Assembly: GCA_951804985.1 (NCBI GenBank)
Contig: OX638130.1
Span: 85,407,069-85,471,068 of the forward strand
Direction of reading: 5' to 3'
Source of the DNA: Dryomyza anilis
Taxonomy: Eukaryota > Arthropoda > Insecta > Diptera > Dryomyzidae
DNA: 64,000 nucleotides
Shown: positions 8,674 to 20,238 of the stretch, piece by piece
Position numbering within the stretch: position 1 is the stretch's first letter
Layout: each line of letters starts with the position of its first letter
Position numbers and translations under genes: made by a program
The notes under the pieces: model-generated
Databases searched by the model: none
Told to the model about the DNA's origin: nothing
Seen by the model: the letters and a program-made list of their open reading frames with translations, nothing else

Positions 8674-11600
8674 AAGAATATGCTCCTTACCCAAACATTG
8701 CGCTCAAATACGACGCGCAACACATTTACGCGATAGTGGCCATAGGAATAGACCTGGCAATGGCCACCATCGACACGGGGGCCACCAGGAGTTTTGTGAG
8801 CCCCCACTACGCCAACATACTGGGCACCGAGGAGAACCAAGAGCGGGTCGACCTCCGGGTGCGCATGGCCGATGGCGGGGCCCAGCACATAACTAGTGCA
8901 TTACGAATGTGTGTCAGGTTAGGGACCCAGAGCTGTAAATTGCTCCTATTGGTCCTCCCTAACGCAGTCGACCATCTTATATTAGGGATGGACTTCCTTA
9001 TACGGGCCGGCACAACGATGAGCTGCGGAGGGCAGACCATCGTGCTGCGTGAGCAGGCCAATCACAACATCGGGAGCAGCGCGCCGATCTGCACGGTGGC
9101 ACGAGAGCAGCGCGACGAAGAGGCGAACGGACAATGGGGCGAGGCCATTGTGGACCGAGGGCCGACAGGCAGGGGGACAGCGGGCGAGAAATCGGATACG
9201 AGTTGGCAGGAAAATGCGCGCGGGGACGCGAAGCCGCAGCGACAGCGGCGACGGACCGGCGCAGCCCAAGGCATGATGACACAGAGACCACCGCGGCAAC
9301 ACAACGAACAGGAGACCATCGACGCGTTTATACAGTCGGAATTGAAGAAGTTCGATGGGATTCAAGGCCCCACAGACATCGCCAAACACCGTATCACCAT
9401 GCGGGACGACCGCCCACTGAAGCAGCGATATTTCCCTAAAAATCCCGCCATGCAGGCAGTCATCAAGCAAGAGGTGGACGAGCTGATCGCCAAGGGGTGT
9501 ATTGAGCCCTCCCGGAGCCCACACAGCGCGCCCATCGTCGTCGTTAAGAAAAAGACTGGGAAATGGCGGTTATGCATCGACTACCGACAGCTGAACGCGC
9601 ATTCGGTCCCAGACGCATACCCCTTACCCCGGATTCAGCATATACTGGATCGACTGCGAAACGCCAACTACATAAGCAGCCTCGACTTGAAGAACGGGTA
9701 TTGGCAGGTGCCGATGGAAGAGGAGAGCAAGCCGTATACCGCTTTCACCGTTCCGGGACGGGGTTTATATCAATGGCGCGTTATGCCATTCGGACTGCAT
9801 TCGGCGCCGGCAACATTTCAGCGCGCACTAGACAGCGTCATCGGCGCGGACATGGAACCGAAAGCATTTGCATATTTGGATGACATCATCGTCACCGGGT
9901 CGACGCTGGAGGAGCACATGGATACACTACGAGAAGTTTTCAGACGGTTGCGCCAGGCCAAGCTCCGGTTAAACGAAGACAAGTGCGAATTTTTCAAGAA
10001 GGAGATCAAGTACCTCGGTCACGTCGTTAGCGAGCGCGGCATTCACACGGACCCCGACAAGGTGGCCGCCATCCACGAGTTAAAGCCACCTACAAATGTT
10101 CGTGAAGTCCGCCAATGCCTGGGAATCGCCTCCTGGTACCGTCGATTCGTGCCGGAGTTTTCAGACATCGTCCACCCACTAACCAAGCTACTGCGCAAGG
10201 GCAAACATTTCATTTGGGCCACGGAACAACAGGACGCCTTCGAGCAGCTAAAGGCGAAACTAACCCAGGCGCCGATATTGATTTGCCCTGACTTCGAGCA
10301 GCCGTTTACACTCCAGACCGACGCGAGCAGTTACGGGTTAGGCGCCGTCTTGACACAGGACGTTGGCGGACAGGAAGGAGTCGTGGCCTACGCCAGTCGG
10401 CGTTTAAACAAGGCGGAGGAAAATTACTCACCGACTGAGAAGGAATGTCTGGCCATAGTCTGGGGCATCAGGAAGATGCGGCCGTATCTAGAAGGATACC
10501 GGTTCAACGTCATCACCGACCACCTCTCATTGAAATGGCTCAACTCCATTGAGAGTCCATCGGGACGCATCGCGAGGTGGGCCCTGGAATTGCAGCAATA
10601 TACATTCGACGTACAGTACCGCCGAGGCAAGTTGAATGTGGTCGCTGATGCATTATCCAGACAACCAGTGGAGGCGCTAGGAACATTGGAGGTAGACGCC
10701 CCAATCGAACTCGATTGCCCCTGGATTAAGCAGAAGATGGCTGAGATACGCGCACAGCCCGAGAAGTTTCCTGACTACATCATTGAGGGAGGTAGGTTGT
10801 ACCGACATATCCCAAGGCAGTCGGATGAGGAAGGGTGTGCGGCGTGGAAACTATGCGTACCAGTTGGTCTGAGGCAAAGGGTACTTCGCGAGAACCACGA
10901 CGACGCCACGGCCGGTCACATGGGAGCACGTAAAACTATCGCGAGGATCTCTAACCGATACTTCTGGCCAGGTATGGCCCGCACCATACGGACACACGTG
11001 CGGAACTGCGAGTCATGTCAGAAGTTTAAACCCAGCCAGGAGAGGCCGGCTGGACAGATGCTCACCCAGATCGCAGAGGAGCCTTGGTCGTGGCTCTGCG
11101 CCGACTTCGTGGGACCCCTGCCCCGGTCGAAACACGGCAACACCATGCTACTCGTGTTTTTCGACAAATTTTCGAAGTGGACAGAGATGGTGCCAATGCG
11201 CCGTGCAACGAGTGAAGGCGTACAGCGAGCACTGCGGGAGCGCATCATGGCACGATATGGCGTCCCGCGGGTGCTGATAACGGACAACGGCGCGCAATTC
11301 ACTAGCCGCGCGTTCAGAAAGTTCTTACTCGAAATAGGGATCCGCCAGCAGTTCACCGCACCATACACGCCGCAGGAGAATCCGACGGAGCGAGCCAACC
11401 GCACCCTGAAGACGATTATCGCGCAAATCACCGGTCCACAACAACAACGCTGGGACGAACACCTACCGGAAATTTCATTGGCCATAAATTCAAGTCCGTC
11501 CGACACCACCGGCTACAGCCCAGCGTACCTCACCCAGTGCCGTGAACCGCGGCTGCCGAAGGCCCTGTATGACGAAGACGCGCTAGGCACAGGAGCCGGT

Positions 11601-12380
11601 CTTGCATCACCAGACGAACGAGCGACACGGCTGCGAGAAGTGTTTGACATCGTACGACGCAACTTGGCGAGAGCCGCGCAGGATCAAGCGCGACACTACA
11701 ACTTGAGGCGACGCGCATGGAAACCGTCGGTCGGTGACTTAGTGCTGGTAAAGCAGCATCACCTGTCGAAAGCGATAGACAATTTTGCGGCGAAATTGGC
11801 ACCCCGGTTTGATGGCCCGTATAGAATTGTAAACTTTACATCTCCGGTGATAGTTACCATCCAATTAGTGGGACAAAACAAGACCCGCACCGCGCACCTA
11901 GGGGAGATCAAGCCATTCAACCAAAACGAAGCAGTAGACAAGGAGCCACCGACAACCATGAGGCCTGCCACCACCCAGACCGCCGCGGCTGATAAATGCG
12001 CCGACCCACCGACTCGAAACCTGATAGCAGAGGCCAACAATCCGTTTCGGTCGGCGCCCAAGGACCCAGTAGACACGCCAAGGAAGCTGCCGTTGGCCCC
12101 ACCTCGAAATTTAATAGCGGAAGCAAACAACCCTTTCCGTACCACGCCTCGAAAATCAGTCGCCATCAAATCACCCACGACCAGGACGAGAGGCAGGGCT
12201 AGGGCCATTTCACCCAACGCACGAGCAACAAGGACGTCGACCCGGCGGAGCCCACCCCAGGAGGATGACAGGGTCACGAACCATAGCCCAAGGACGACGC
12301 GAGCCAGCGGTGCGTTGAGGCGGGGCCTTGCATCAAGATACGCACTACGGCCGCGCGCAATCGCGACCGCACGAGTTTAA
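8631..12380 (+). CDS. pol: Pol polyprotein (protease-RT-RNase H-integrase)
   Basis: Open from 8484 to the stop ending at 12380; it is most likely read only after the -1 slip at 8631. Landmarks: protease DTGA at 8772-8783; reverse transcriptase with the YLDD catalytic box at 9873-9884; RNase H beginning LQTDASS (Asp at 10320) with a later NVVADALSR; integrase HHCC finger (GHMGARK, then CESCQKF) and catalytic triad Asp 11103, Asp 11283, Glu 11388, with 34 residues between the last two. After the core comes a GPY/F-type segment (KLAPRFDGPYRIV), then a basic Pro-rich tail with a 12-residue motif repeated twice (12015-12050, 12105-12140). No chromodomain is recognised. No stop, frameshift or missing catalytic residue was seen. 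The product copies the RNA and inserts the DNA. Confidence 0.93.
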   Translation, partial: RLGGPATVGGAGHPEEYAPYPNIALKYDAQHIYAIVAIGIDLAMATIDTGATRSFVSPHYANILGTEENQERVDLRVRMADGGAQHITSALRMCVRLGTQSCKLLLLVLPNAVDHLILGMDFLIRAGTTMSCGGQTIVLREQANHNIGSSAPICTVAREQRDEEANGQWGEAIVDRGPTGRGTAGEKSDTSWQENARGDAKPQRQRRRTGAAQGMMTQRPPRQHNEQETIDAFIQSELKKFDGIQGPTDIAKHRITMRDDRPLKQRYFPKNPAMQAVIKQEVDELIAKGCIEPSRSPHSAPIVVVKKKTGKWRLCIDYRQLNAHSVPDAYPLPRIQHILDRLRNANYISSLDLKNGYWQVPMEEESKPYTAFTVPGRGLYQWRVMPFGLHSAPATFQRALDSVIGADMEPKAFAYLDDIIVTGSTLEEHMDTLREVFRRLRQAKLRLNEDKCEFFKKEIKYLGHVVSERGIHTDPDKVAAIHELKPPTNVREVRQCLGIASWYRRFVPEFSDIVHPLTKLLRKGKHFIWATEQQDAFEQLKAKLTQAPILICPDFEQPFTLQTDASSYGLGAVLTQDVGGQEGVVAYASRRLNKAEENYSPTEKECLAIVWGIRKMRPYLEGYRFNVITDHLSLKWLNSIESPSGRIARWALELQQYTFDVQYRRGKLNVVADALSRQPVEALGTLEVDAPIELDCPWIKQKMAEIRAQPEKFPDYIIEGGRLYRHIPRQSDEEGCAAWKLCVPVGLRQRVLRENHDDATAGHMGARKTIARISNRYFWPGMARTIRTHVRNCESCQKFKPSQERPAGQMLTQIAEEPWSWLCADFVGPLPRSKHGNTMLLVFFDKFSKWTEMVPMRRATSEGVQRALRERIMARYGVPRVLITDNGAQFTSRAFRKFLLEIGIRQQFTAPYTPQENPTERANRTLKTIIAQITGPQQQRWDEHLPEISLAINSSPSDTTGYSPAYLTQCREPRLPKALYDEDALGTGAGLASPDERATRLREVFDIVRRNLARAAQDQARHYNLRRRAWKPSVGDLVLVKQHHLSKAIDNFAAKLAPRFDGPYRIVNFTSPVIVTIQLVGQNKTRTAHLGEIKPFNQNEAVDKEPPTTMRPATTQTAAADKCADPPTRNLIAEANNPFRSAPKDPVDTPRKLPLAPPRNLIAEANNPFRTTPRKSVAIKSPTTRTRGRARAISPNARATRTSTRRSPPQEDDRVTNHSPRTTRASGALRRGLASRYALRPRAIATARV

Positions 12381-12590
12381 CATTTCATTTACAGTGGAGA
12401 GAGGCCGCCGACGGTGATGGCTGTCTCCCTCTCACAACGATGCCGTAACGTCACCATAGCGGAGGGGAAGTTTGCACGAAGGGGAAGTGTGCGCGAAGGA
12501 GAAGTTGGCACGAAGGGGAAATTGGCATGAAAATTAAACGGTCGGGTAAATTGATCGGAAAAGCTCGGCTGACTTCCACGAACTGTCGCG
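12381..12590 (+). other. Post-pol spacer with short GA-rich direct repeats
   Basis: Contains four imperfect copies of an ~18-bp unit based on GCACGAAGGGGAAGT around 12466-12530. No gene recognised; probably untranslated element RNA. Confidence 0.55.
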
Positions 12591-12934
12591 ATGTCCGCCG
12601 ACGACGGCGAACAAACAGCCACGGGGGTCAAGCCGAACGCAGCGATAAATCATTCGTTTAGTGACACGCGTCGAATGGCAACGCAGATGGGGGTCTGAAG
12701 GACTCAGCGGACAGCAGAGCGATCGGGGGTTCGGCCATAACCACGATCGATGGGGACGCTGCGCAGAGGCCCGCCGCGTTGGTGGCGCGGGCAGTGGAGC
12801 GTGCGAACAACAAGCGCCCTAACGCGCAGCAGAGTTTCGTGGAGAGGATCGACGGGAAGGATTACCGAGTCCGGATAGCGCGGAGCGGAATCATCACCTT
12901 CACCGTTTTGCCGCCGCGGGCCCCGCCGAAGTAA
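12591..12934 (+). pseudogene. Small downstream ORF split at a run of five G
   Basis: ATG at 12591 opens a 35-codon frame (starts MSADDGEQTATGVKPN) that stops at TGA 12696-12698. The -1 frame is open from about 12669 through 12931 and stops at TAA 12932-12934, inside the purine tract before the 3' LTR. The two halves overlap at GGGGG (12689-12693), so a one-base length change there, or slippage, would join them into about 115 residues. I recognise no family, signal peptide or membrane segment; it is much too short for a typical envelope. It may be an accessory gene with an indel in this copy, or chance openness in GC-rich sequence. Confidence 0.35.
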
Positions 12935-12942
12935 GGGGGAGG

Positions 12943-14909
12943 TGTGACGGACAAATTTATGGGGTAAATTTGTCCCACACATTGCTCGCCTCCAGCAGTT
13001 AAAGGGGGGCCACCGAGGGAACAATTGATGAGAAGAGGGCAACACTGGTGCCTGTAGCCAAAGTAACGAGTAAAAGCTACGATCATGGAACAAATGGCGT
13101 CGTGGTGAGAATGGTGTAAAACCGGTCTAAGCACCATGCAGGTGCGTGAAAGAGACGAATACAGTGCACCGCATTTACGACGAGACATAGTAGCCGACGG
13201 TGATGAAGAAGCCGAGAACCGAAGCATCGTTCAGTTCGTCGGCGACCGTGATACAGTGCAGACACACATTAGATTGTTCTGAGTTGTTGTAGTAAGTTTC
13301 TCCTGGGAGGAAAAGCGGGCTACAACAAGGAACCAAACCCATACCAACGCAAAGATAATCGAAGCTGAAAAGAAAGGTATAAGTTTCAAGCAGGCGGAGA
13401 ATTATCCTTTGGTTGGTACGGCGTTGACGAGCGCTGCTGGGAACGGCAGTAGAAAGGTCAAGTTTCTCTGCCCGACACACAGGCTGAATCGGTGGTGGTT
13501 GAACCTGTCATAGTGGTTGAGCCAAGCGACACAAAGTGAATGTAAAATCGTTTTATTTAATGCAGCAGAACCCAGACACCGAACAAAGGCGAACAACAAC
13601 TTCAGTTTATTTAAATGCAGCAGAGCCAAAGTGCCCAGGGAAGACGAGTCAACCTAACCTACAAAAGTGCGCCACGAGGATCGTGGTGGCAAAGCAGCGA
13701 TACAGGCGCAGGGGACCGAACGACCATAACCTCAAAAGTGGCCACAAGAGGCTTGGCGGTAAGTTGTGTAATTTTATCCGACCACGCGGTGCGAACGTCC
13801 ATTTCGTGCGCGTCACCACCAAGCCGAACCAAGCCGAACCAAGCGAGCCGAGTAGGCACGAACAGTAGCAGAGCACGAGAACAGAGCAGTAGCAGTGAGC
13901 CGAGCAGTAGCAGCGTACGAGAACCGAACAGTAGCAGAGCACGAGAACCGAGCAGTAGCAGTGAGCCGAGCAGTAGCAGCGTACGAGAACCGAACAGTAG
14001 CAGAGTATGAGTGCCGAGCAGTAACAGCGCACGAGAACCGAGCAGTAGCAGAGCACGAGAACCGATCAGTAGCAGTGAGCCGAGTAGTAACAGCGCACGA
14101 GAACCGAGCAGTAGCAGAGCACGAGAACCGAGCAGTAGCAGTGAGCCGAGCAGTAACAGCGTACGAGAACCGAGCATTAGCAGAGTACGAGAACCGAGCA
14201 GTAACAGTGAAGCGAGTAGACACGAGCGCACGAGAGCCGAGCAGTAACAGAGTACGAGAACCGAGCAGTAGCAGTGAAACGAGTAGACACGAGCACCTGA
14301 CAGCTGAACGCGTGAGCACGCGATAACCGAGGAGCAACAGCAGCACATTTGAGAATAACCGAGCCGACCCGAGCGCTAAGGCAGCCGATCGAGGGGTAGC
14401 AGCGAGCCGAAGGGCTGAATCAGGGGCAACTACGAGGGATTTCACAACGACCACCCGGACAAAGCAAAGTGAGCCGGCATCGGAGCCGGGGTCAGAGGAG
14501 GGGTCCCGGGTGGTACGCACAATAGCATAGGGAGCCGCGACGCGACGAGCGGCGTAATACGACATAGCAACCGGTCGCGTCAGAAAGGGGCGCAGACCGA
14601 GGAACCAGATTTACATATCCGAGGGCTCAGCGTTGGAGACGCCTCCGACGGGAACCCGCCATTTCTAAGCAATCCAGTAGCGGCAGCGGAGCGCTGCCTT
14701 TAATTATAATTTACTATCCTATCACACTTATTATTACTATTATTAAAGAAGTTATTTATGAATTAAAACAAGGGCGTTATCATTTACCAGGGGCTACAGT
14801 TGAGTTGAACTAAAAAGGTACCCCTGACATAAATAAATTATTTGTCGACCTACCCCTGGACCGCCGCTGAGGAGTACCTCAGCCTTTGACCACCAGGTAG
14901 TTCGTTACA
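12943..14909 (+). repeat. 3' LTR, 1967 bp
   Basis: Same length and ends as the 5' LTR, preceded by the purine tract AAGGGGGAGG (12933-12942) that would prime plus-strand synthesis. Its internal array is at 13861-14307 and its AATAAA at 14832-14837. The near identity to the 5' LTR indicates recent insertion, because both LTRs are identical at integration. Confidence 0.93.
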
Positions 14910-15406
14910 AAGTTCGTATCTCTGGATTGTGTACAAAATAAAAACACTATTAAGTTTGGTTTAAATAATAACAATTAACTTTATAAATTCACTTTCATAA
15001 ACAACTTTACTAATAACAAATTCTATCAACTGCTGCATGTCCACAATTTAACTTGACATTTATCACACGAGATGCACTCGACCACTTTACAATCACTACT
15101 GAAGTGATGTACCTCAGATGCGGCTACCTTATATACTGCATGCATCAAATTGACACGTTTCGACAAGCTTCGACTTGTTTCGAGAACCTTCTACTCGTTT
15201 CGTGAATAACGCATGCTATTGGCATCTAATTCGCACTCATGTGTTTTAATGTGCTGATCTTCCATCTCTTCCTCGCACATTGCATAGTACGCTGAATGAT
15301 TTTCCGTCTCTTTCTAACACATTGCTTAGTGCGCTGAATTGTCTTGCGTCTCATTTATTATTGTGGATTGCTTGCACAGTCGAGCAAATTACCTCTTTTC
15401 GTAACA

Positions 15407-16696
15407 GTATATTATATTTTCCTTATTAATTTCAATTTTATTTTCAAAATCCTTCTAAATTTTATTTTCAATTTATTTTTTTTTAATATCATTTTCAATT
15501 TCCCAATTTCTTTTTCATTTTCAATATGAAGTGCTTTGAAAATTTTATTTTTTATATCATTCTCATTTTCTTTATTAATTATTTCACCATTTTATTTTTA
15601 GTTTTATTTTTATTTATGTAAAATTTCATTTGGAATTTCCGCAATTTTCAATATACTTTTATTTCCAGTTAAATATTTAAATTAATTATTAATTTATTTT
15701 CAATATCTATTCAATTTATTTTTGTTTCCAAATCATTTTAAGCATAAGTTTCAATTTACTATTTTTCAATTTTATTTTTAATTTTCATTTACAATTTCAT
15801 TTTCTAAATTTTTATTTTTTATTTATTTTATATTTTTATTAGTTTTATATTTTTTAAAATTTTATATTTGTTTTTAGTTTAAAATTTAATAATTGTATTC
15901 CATTCAGTTGTATTTTTCTTCAATATTATTCCAAATGAATAGAAAACCAATTTTGTTTTTTTTTTTTTGAAATGCGATAATTTTCCGTTTTGATAAAACT
16001 ATAAAATGACATGCCATCAACTTCAATTTGCAACAAAGTTTTGCATTTTCTTTCAAAATTCGAAATAGAAAAAAATTCTTGATACTAACTTCCGGCACAT
16101 TATCGCCCTACGAAAACGACAACGTTGCCAAGTTTTGCGACATCAAATTTTGTTCTTCCTTAAATTTCTGCACGGTGTCTTTACTACAGAGAAGAACAAA
16201 AAATAAAACACCAATTTCTTACTTTTCTTTTTGTACACTGCAATTTTGAAAAACTTGTTCAATCAGTCGGAAAAACTATTTCCGCCGCCGCCTCCGTCGT
16301 CGTCATCGTCATCGTCGTCTTCTCACTTACAAATGCAGTTAAGTTGCTACCTTTTTGTCGTCAGCTTGTTTAGATAAGCAGAAGCGCGCTCGTGTGTCGT
16401 TCAACTGTTCAACCGCTGCGCGCCGAATGTCCTGCCATATCCTTACCAAAAATGAAAAAGAAATATATATATAAATGTTTCCGTTATGAGGGAAATGAAA
16501 TTTACAGTTTCAAAGTTGTTTGCCAAACAAAGCAGGCGCTGAATGCTAAATGTTTTTTGCCATTTAGCGTAGACAACTTTTTCAATTTTTATCTTTTTGT
16601 AAATGATTGTAAAAATATGTATGAAAGTTGCATAAATGGTGAATAAAAATAAAAATATTTATTAATTAAAGTACTTTGTATTTCTAAATATGTTTT
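15407..16696. other. AT-rich, low-complexity DNA before the satellite
   Basis: 15420-15900 is rich in TTTTCAATTTTATTTTCA-like text, resembling decayed or seed versions of the 11-bp satellite to the right. 16283-16322 is a GCC/GTC/ATC-type microsatellite. 16392-16643 is a short open frame with no recognisable motif followed by AATAAA-like text; I do not call it a gene. Confidence 0.5.
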
Positions 16697-16698
16697 AT

Positions 16699-19600
16699 GT
16701 CAATTTCATTTCAATTTCAATTCAATTTCATTTCAATTTCATTTCAATTTCATTTTAATTTCATTTCAATTTCATTTCAATTTCATTTCAATTTCATTTC
16801 AATTTCATTTCAATTTCATTTCAATTTCATTTCAATTTCATTTCAATTTCATTTCAATTTCATTTCAATTTCATTTCAATTTCATTTTAATTTCATTTCA
16901 ATTTCATTTCAATTTCATTTCAATTTCATTTCAATTTCATTTCAATTTCATTTCAATTTCATTTCAATTTCATTTCATTTCATTTTCATTTCAATTTCAT
17001 TTCAATTTCATTTCAATTTCATTTCAATTTCATTTCAATTTCATTTCAATTTCATTTCAATTTCATTTCAATTTCATCTCAATTGCATTTCAATTTCATT
17101 TCAATTTCATTTCAATTTCATTTCAATTTCATTTTAATTTCATTTCAATTTCATTTCAATTTCATTTCAATTTCATTTCAATTTCATTTCAATTTCATTT
17201 CAATTTCATTTCATTTCAATTTCATTTCAATTTCATTTCAATTTCATTTCAATTTCTTTTCAATTTCATTTCAATTTCATTTCAATTTCATTTCAATTTC
17301 ATTTCAATTTCATTTCAATTTCATTTCAATTTCATTTCAATTTCATTTCAATTTCATTTCAATTTCATTTCAATTTCATTTTAATTTCATTTCAATTTCA
17401 TTTCAATTTCATTTCAATTTCATTTCAATTTCATTTCAATTTCATTTCAATTTCATTTCAATTTCATTTCAATTTCATTTCAATTTCAATTTCATTTCAA
17501 TTTCATTTCAATTTCATTTCAATTTCAATTTCATTTCAATTTCATTTCAATTTCATTTCAATTTCATTTCAATTTCATTTCAATTTCATTTCAATTTCAT
17601 TTCAATTTCATTTCAATTTCATTTCAATTTCATTTTAATTTCATTTCTATTTCATTTCAATTTCATTTCAATTTCATTTCAATTTCATTTCAATTTCATT
17701 TCAATTTCATTTCAATTTCATTTCAATTTCATTTCATTTCAATTTCATTTCAATTTCATTTCAATTTCATTTCAATTTCATTTCAAATTCATTTCAATTT
17801 CATTTCAATTTCATTTCAATTTCATTTCAATTTCATTTCAATTTCATTTCAATTTCATCTCAATTGCATTTCAATTTCATTTCAATTTCATTTCAATTTC
17901 ATCTCAATTGCATTTCAATTTCATTTCAATTTCATTTCAATTTCATTTCAATTTCATTTCAATTTCATTTCAATTTCATTTCAATTTCATTTCAATTTCA
18001 TTTCAATTTCATTTCAATTTCATTTCAATTTCATTTCAATTTCATTTCAAATTCATCTCAAAATCATTTCAATTTTATTTCAATTTCATTTCAATTTCAT
18101 TTTAATTTCATTTCAATTTCATTTCAATTTCATTTCAATTTCATTTCAATTTCATTTCAATTTCATTTCAATTTCATTTCAATTTCATTTCAATTTCATT
18201 TCAATTTCATTTCAATTTCATTTCAATTTCATTTCAATTTCATTTCAATTTCATTTCAATTTCATTTCAATTTCATTTCAATTTCATTTCAATTTCATTT
18301 CAATTTCATTTCAATTTCATTTCAATTTCATTTCAATTTCATTTCAATTTCATTTCAATTTCATTTCAATTTCATTTCAATTTCATTTCAATTTCATTTC
18401 AATTTCATTTCAATTTCATTTTAATTTCATTTCAATTTCATTTCAATTTCATTTCAATTTCATTTCAATTTCAATTTCATTTCAATTTCATTTCAATTTC
18501 ATTTCAATTTCAATTTCATTTCAATTTCATTTCAATTTCATTTCAATTTCATTTCAATTTCATTTCAATTTCATTTCAATTTCATTTCAATTTCATTTCA
18601 ATTTCATTTCAATTTCATTTCAATTTCATTTTAATTTCATTTCTATTTCATTTCAATTTCATTTCAATTTCATTTCAATTTCATTTCAATTTCATTTCAA
18701 TTTCATTTCAATTTCATTTCATTTCAATTTCATTTCAATTTCATTTCAATTTCATTTCAATTTCATTTCAAATTCATTTCAATTTCATTTCAATTTCATT
18801 TCAATTTCATTTCAATTTCATTTCAATTTCATTTCAATTTCATTTCAATTTCATTTCAATTTCATCTCAATTGCATTTCAATTTCATTTCAATTTCATTT
18901 CAATTTCATTTCAATTTCATTTCAATTTCATTTCAATTTCATTTCAATTTCAATTTCATTTCAATTTCATTTCAATTTCATTTCAATTTCATTTCAATTT
19001 CATTTCAATTTCATTTCAATTTCATTTCAATTTCATTTCAATTTCATTTCATTTCATTTCAATTTCATTTCAATTTCATTTCAATTTCATTTCAATTTCA
19101 TTTCAATTTCATTTCAATTTCATTTCAATTTCATTTCAATTTCATTTCAATTTCATTTCAATTTCAATTTCATTTCAATTTCATTTCAATTTCATTTCAT
19201 TTCAATTTCATTTCAATTTCATTTCAATTTCATTTCAATTTCATTTCAATTTCATTTCAATTTCATTTCAATTTCATTTCAATTTCATTTCAATTTCATT
19301 TCAATTTCATTTCAATTTCATTTCAATTTCATTTCAATTTCATTTCAATTTCATTTCAATTTCATTTCAATTTCATTTCAATTTCATTTCAATTTCATTT
19401 CAATTTCATTTCAATTTCATTTCAATTTCATTTCAATTTCATTTCAATTTCATTTCAATTTCATTTCAATTTCATTTCAATTTCATTTCAATTTCATTTC
19501 AATTTCATTTCAATTTCATTTCAATTTCATTTCAATTTCATTTCATTTCAATTTCATTTCAATTTCATTTCAATTTCATTTCAATTTCATTTCAATTTCA

Positions 19601-20238
19601 TTTCAATTTCATTTCAATTTTATTTCAATTTCATTTCAATTTCATTTCAATTTCATTTCAATTTCATTTCAATTTCATTTCAATTTCATTTCAATTTCAT
19701 TTCAATTTCATTTCAATTTCATTTGAATTCAATTTCATTTTAATTTCATTTCAATTTCATTTCAATTTCATTTCAATTTCATTTCGATTTCATTTCGATT
19801 TCATTTCAATTTCATTTCAATTTCATTTCAATTTCATTTCAATTTCAATTTCATTTCAATTTCATTTCAATTTCATTTCAATTTCATTTCAATTTCATTT
19901 CAATTTCATTTCAATTTCATTTCAATTTCATTTCAATTTCATTTCAATTTCATTTTAATTTCATTTCAATTTCATTTCAATTTCATTTCAATTTCATTTC
20001 AATTTCATTTCAATTTCATTTCAATTTCATTTCAATTTCATTTCAATTTCATTTCAATTTCATTTCAATTTCATTTCAATTTCATTTCAATTTCATTTCA
20101 TTTCAATTTCAATTTCATTTCAATTTCATTTCAATTTCATTTCAATTTCATTTCAATTTCATTTCAATTTCATTTCAATTTCATTTCAATTTCATTTCAA
20201 TTTCATTTCAATTTCATTTCAATTTCATTTCAATTTCA
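16699..20238 (+). repeat. 11-bp satellite array, unit AATTTCATTTC, about 3.5 kb
   Basis: Roughly 320 tandem copies of an 11-bp unit, almost free of G on this strand. Variants are rare: T for C giving TTTTAATTTC, shortened six-base units, and CATCTCAATTGC. Variants recur in the same order about 985 bp apart: the short-unit pair at 17481 and 17520 repeats at 18466 and 18505; a CTATTTC variant at 17631 repeats at 18627; CAAATTC at 17784 repeats at 18769. This shows segmental duplication within the array. Three plus frames are open only because the unit lacks stop codons (the apparent protein is an 11-residue repeat FISISFQFHFN); it is not a gene. Confidence 0.97.

Larger units (their letters stand above)
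5196..14909 (+). mobile_element. Complete Ty3-type LTR retrotransposon, Osvaldo/Ulysses-like, recent
   Basis: Flanked by the 4-bp duplication AAGT (5192-5195, 14910-14913). Both LTRs are 1967 bp, begin TGTGACGG and end GTTACA; I noticed only two base differences between them. Order inside: primer site 7165-7182, gag 7267-8655, pol by -1 frameshift to 12380, a small split frame 12591-12934, and a purine-rich tract AAGGGGGAGG just before the 3' LTR. No envelope gene is recognised. The unusually long LTRs and the tRNA-Lys primer site recall the Osvaldo/Ulysses group of Drosophila; that assignment is from memory. Gag and pol are uninterrupted, so this copy may be autonomous. It is clearly GC-richer than the host DNA around it. 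Confidence 0.93.
5156..15406 (-). mobile_element. Solo LTR (family A), split by the 9.7 kb element inside it
   Basis: The outer parts 5156-5195 and 14914-15406 join into a 533-bp sequence that starts TGTTACGAAAA and ends TTTTCGTAACA, flanked by the 4-bp duplication GTAT (5152-5155 and 15407-15410). Read on the minus strand it has a TATA-like TATATAAGG block and, further on, poly(A)-signal-like sequence, so the LTR points left. Related copies occur at 35283-35592, 47484-48012, 62765-63269 and 63302-63723. No internal coding region of its own is present, so it is a solo LTR that later received the younger element at AAGT. Confidence 0.8.

Noticed and set aside
12389..13093. Minus-strand frames after pol (80 and 129 codons)
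   Set aside because: Antisense to element sequence; GC-rich composition keeps frames open, no motif.
16697..20238. Long plus-strand open frames (146-340 codons) of FISISFQFHFN repeats
   Set aside because: By-product of a stop-free 11-bp satellite unit; no start context, no complexity.
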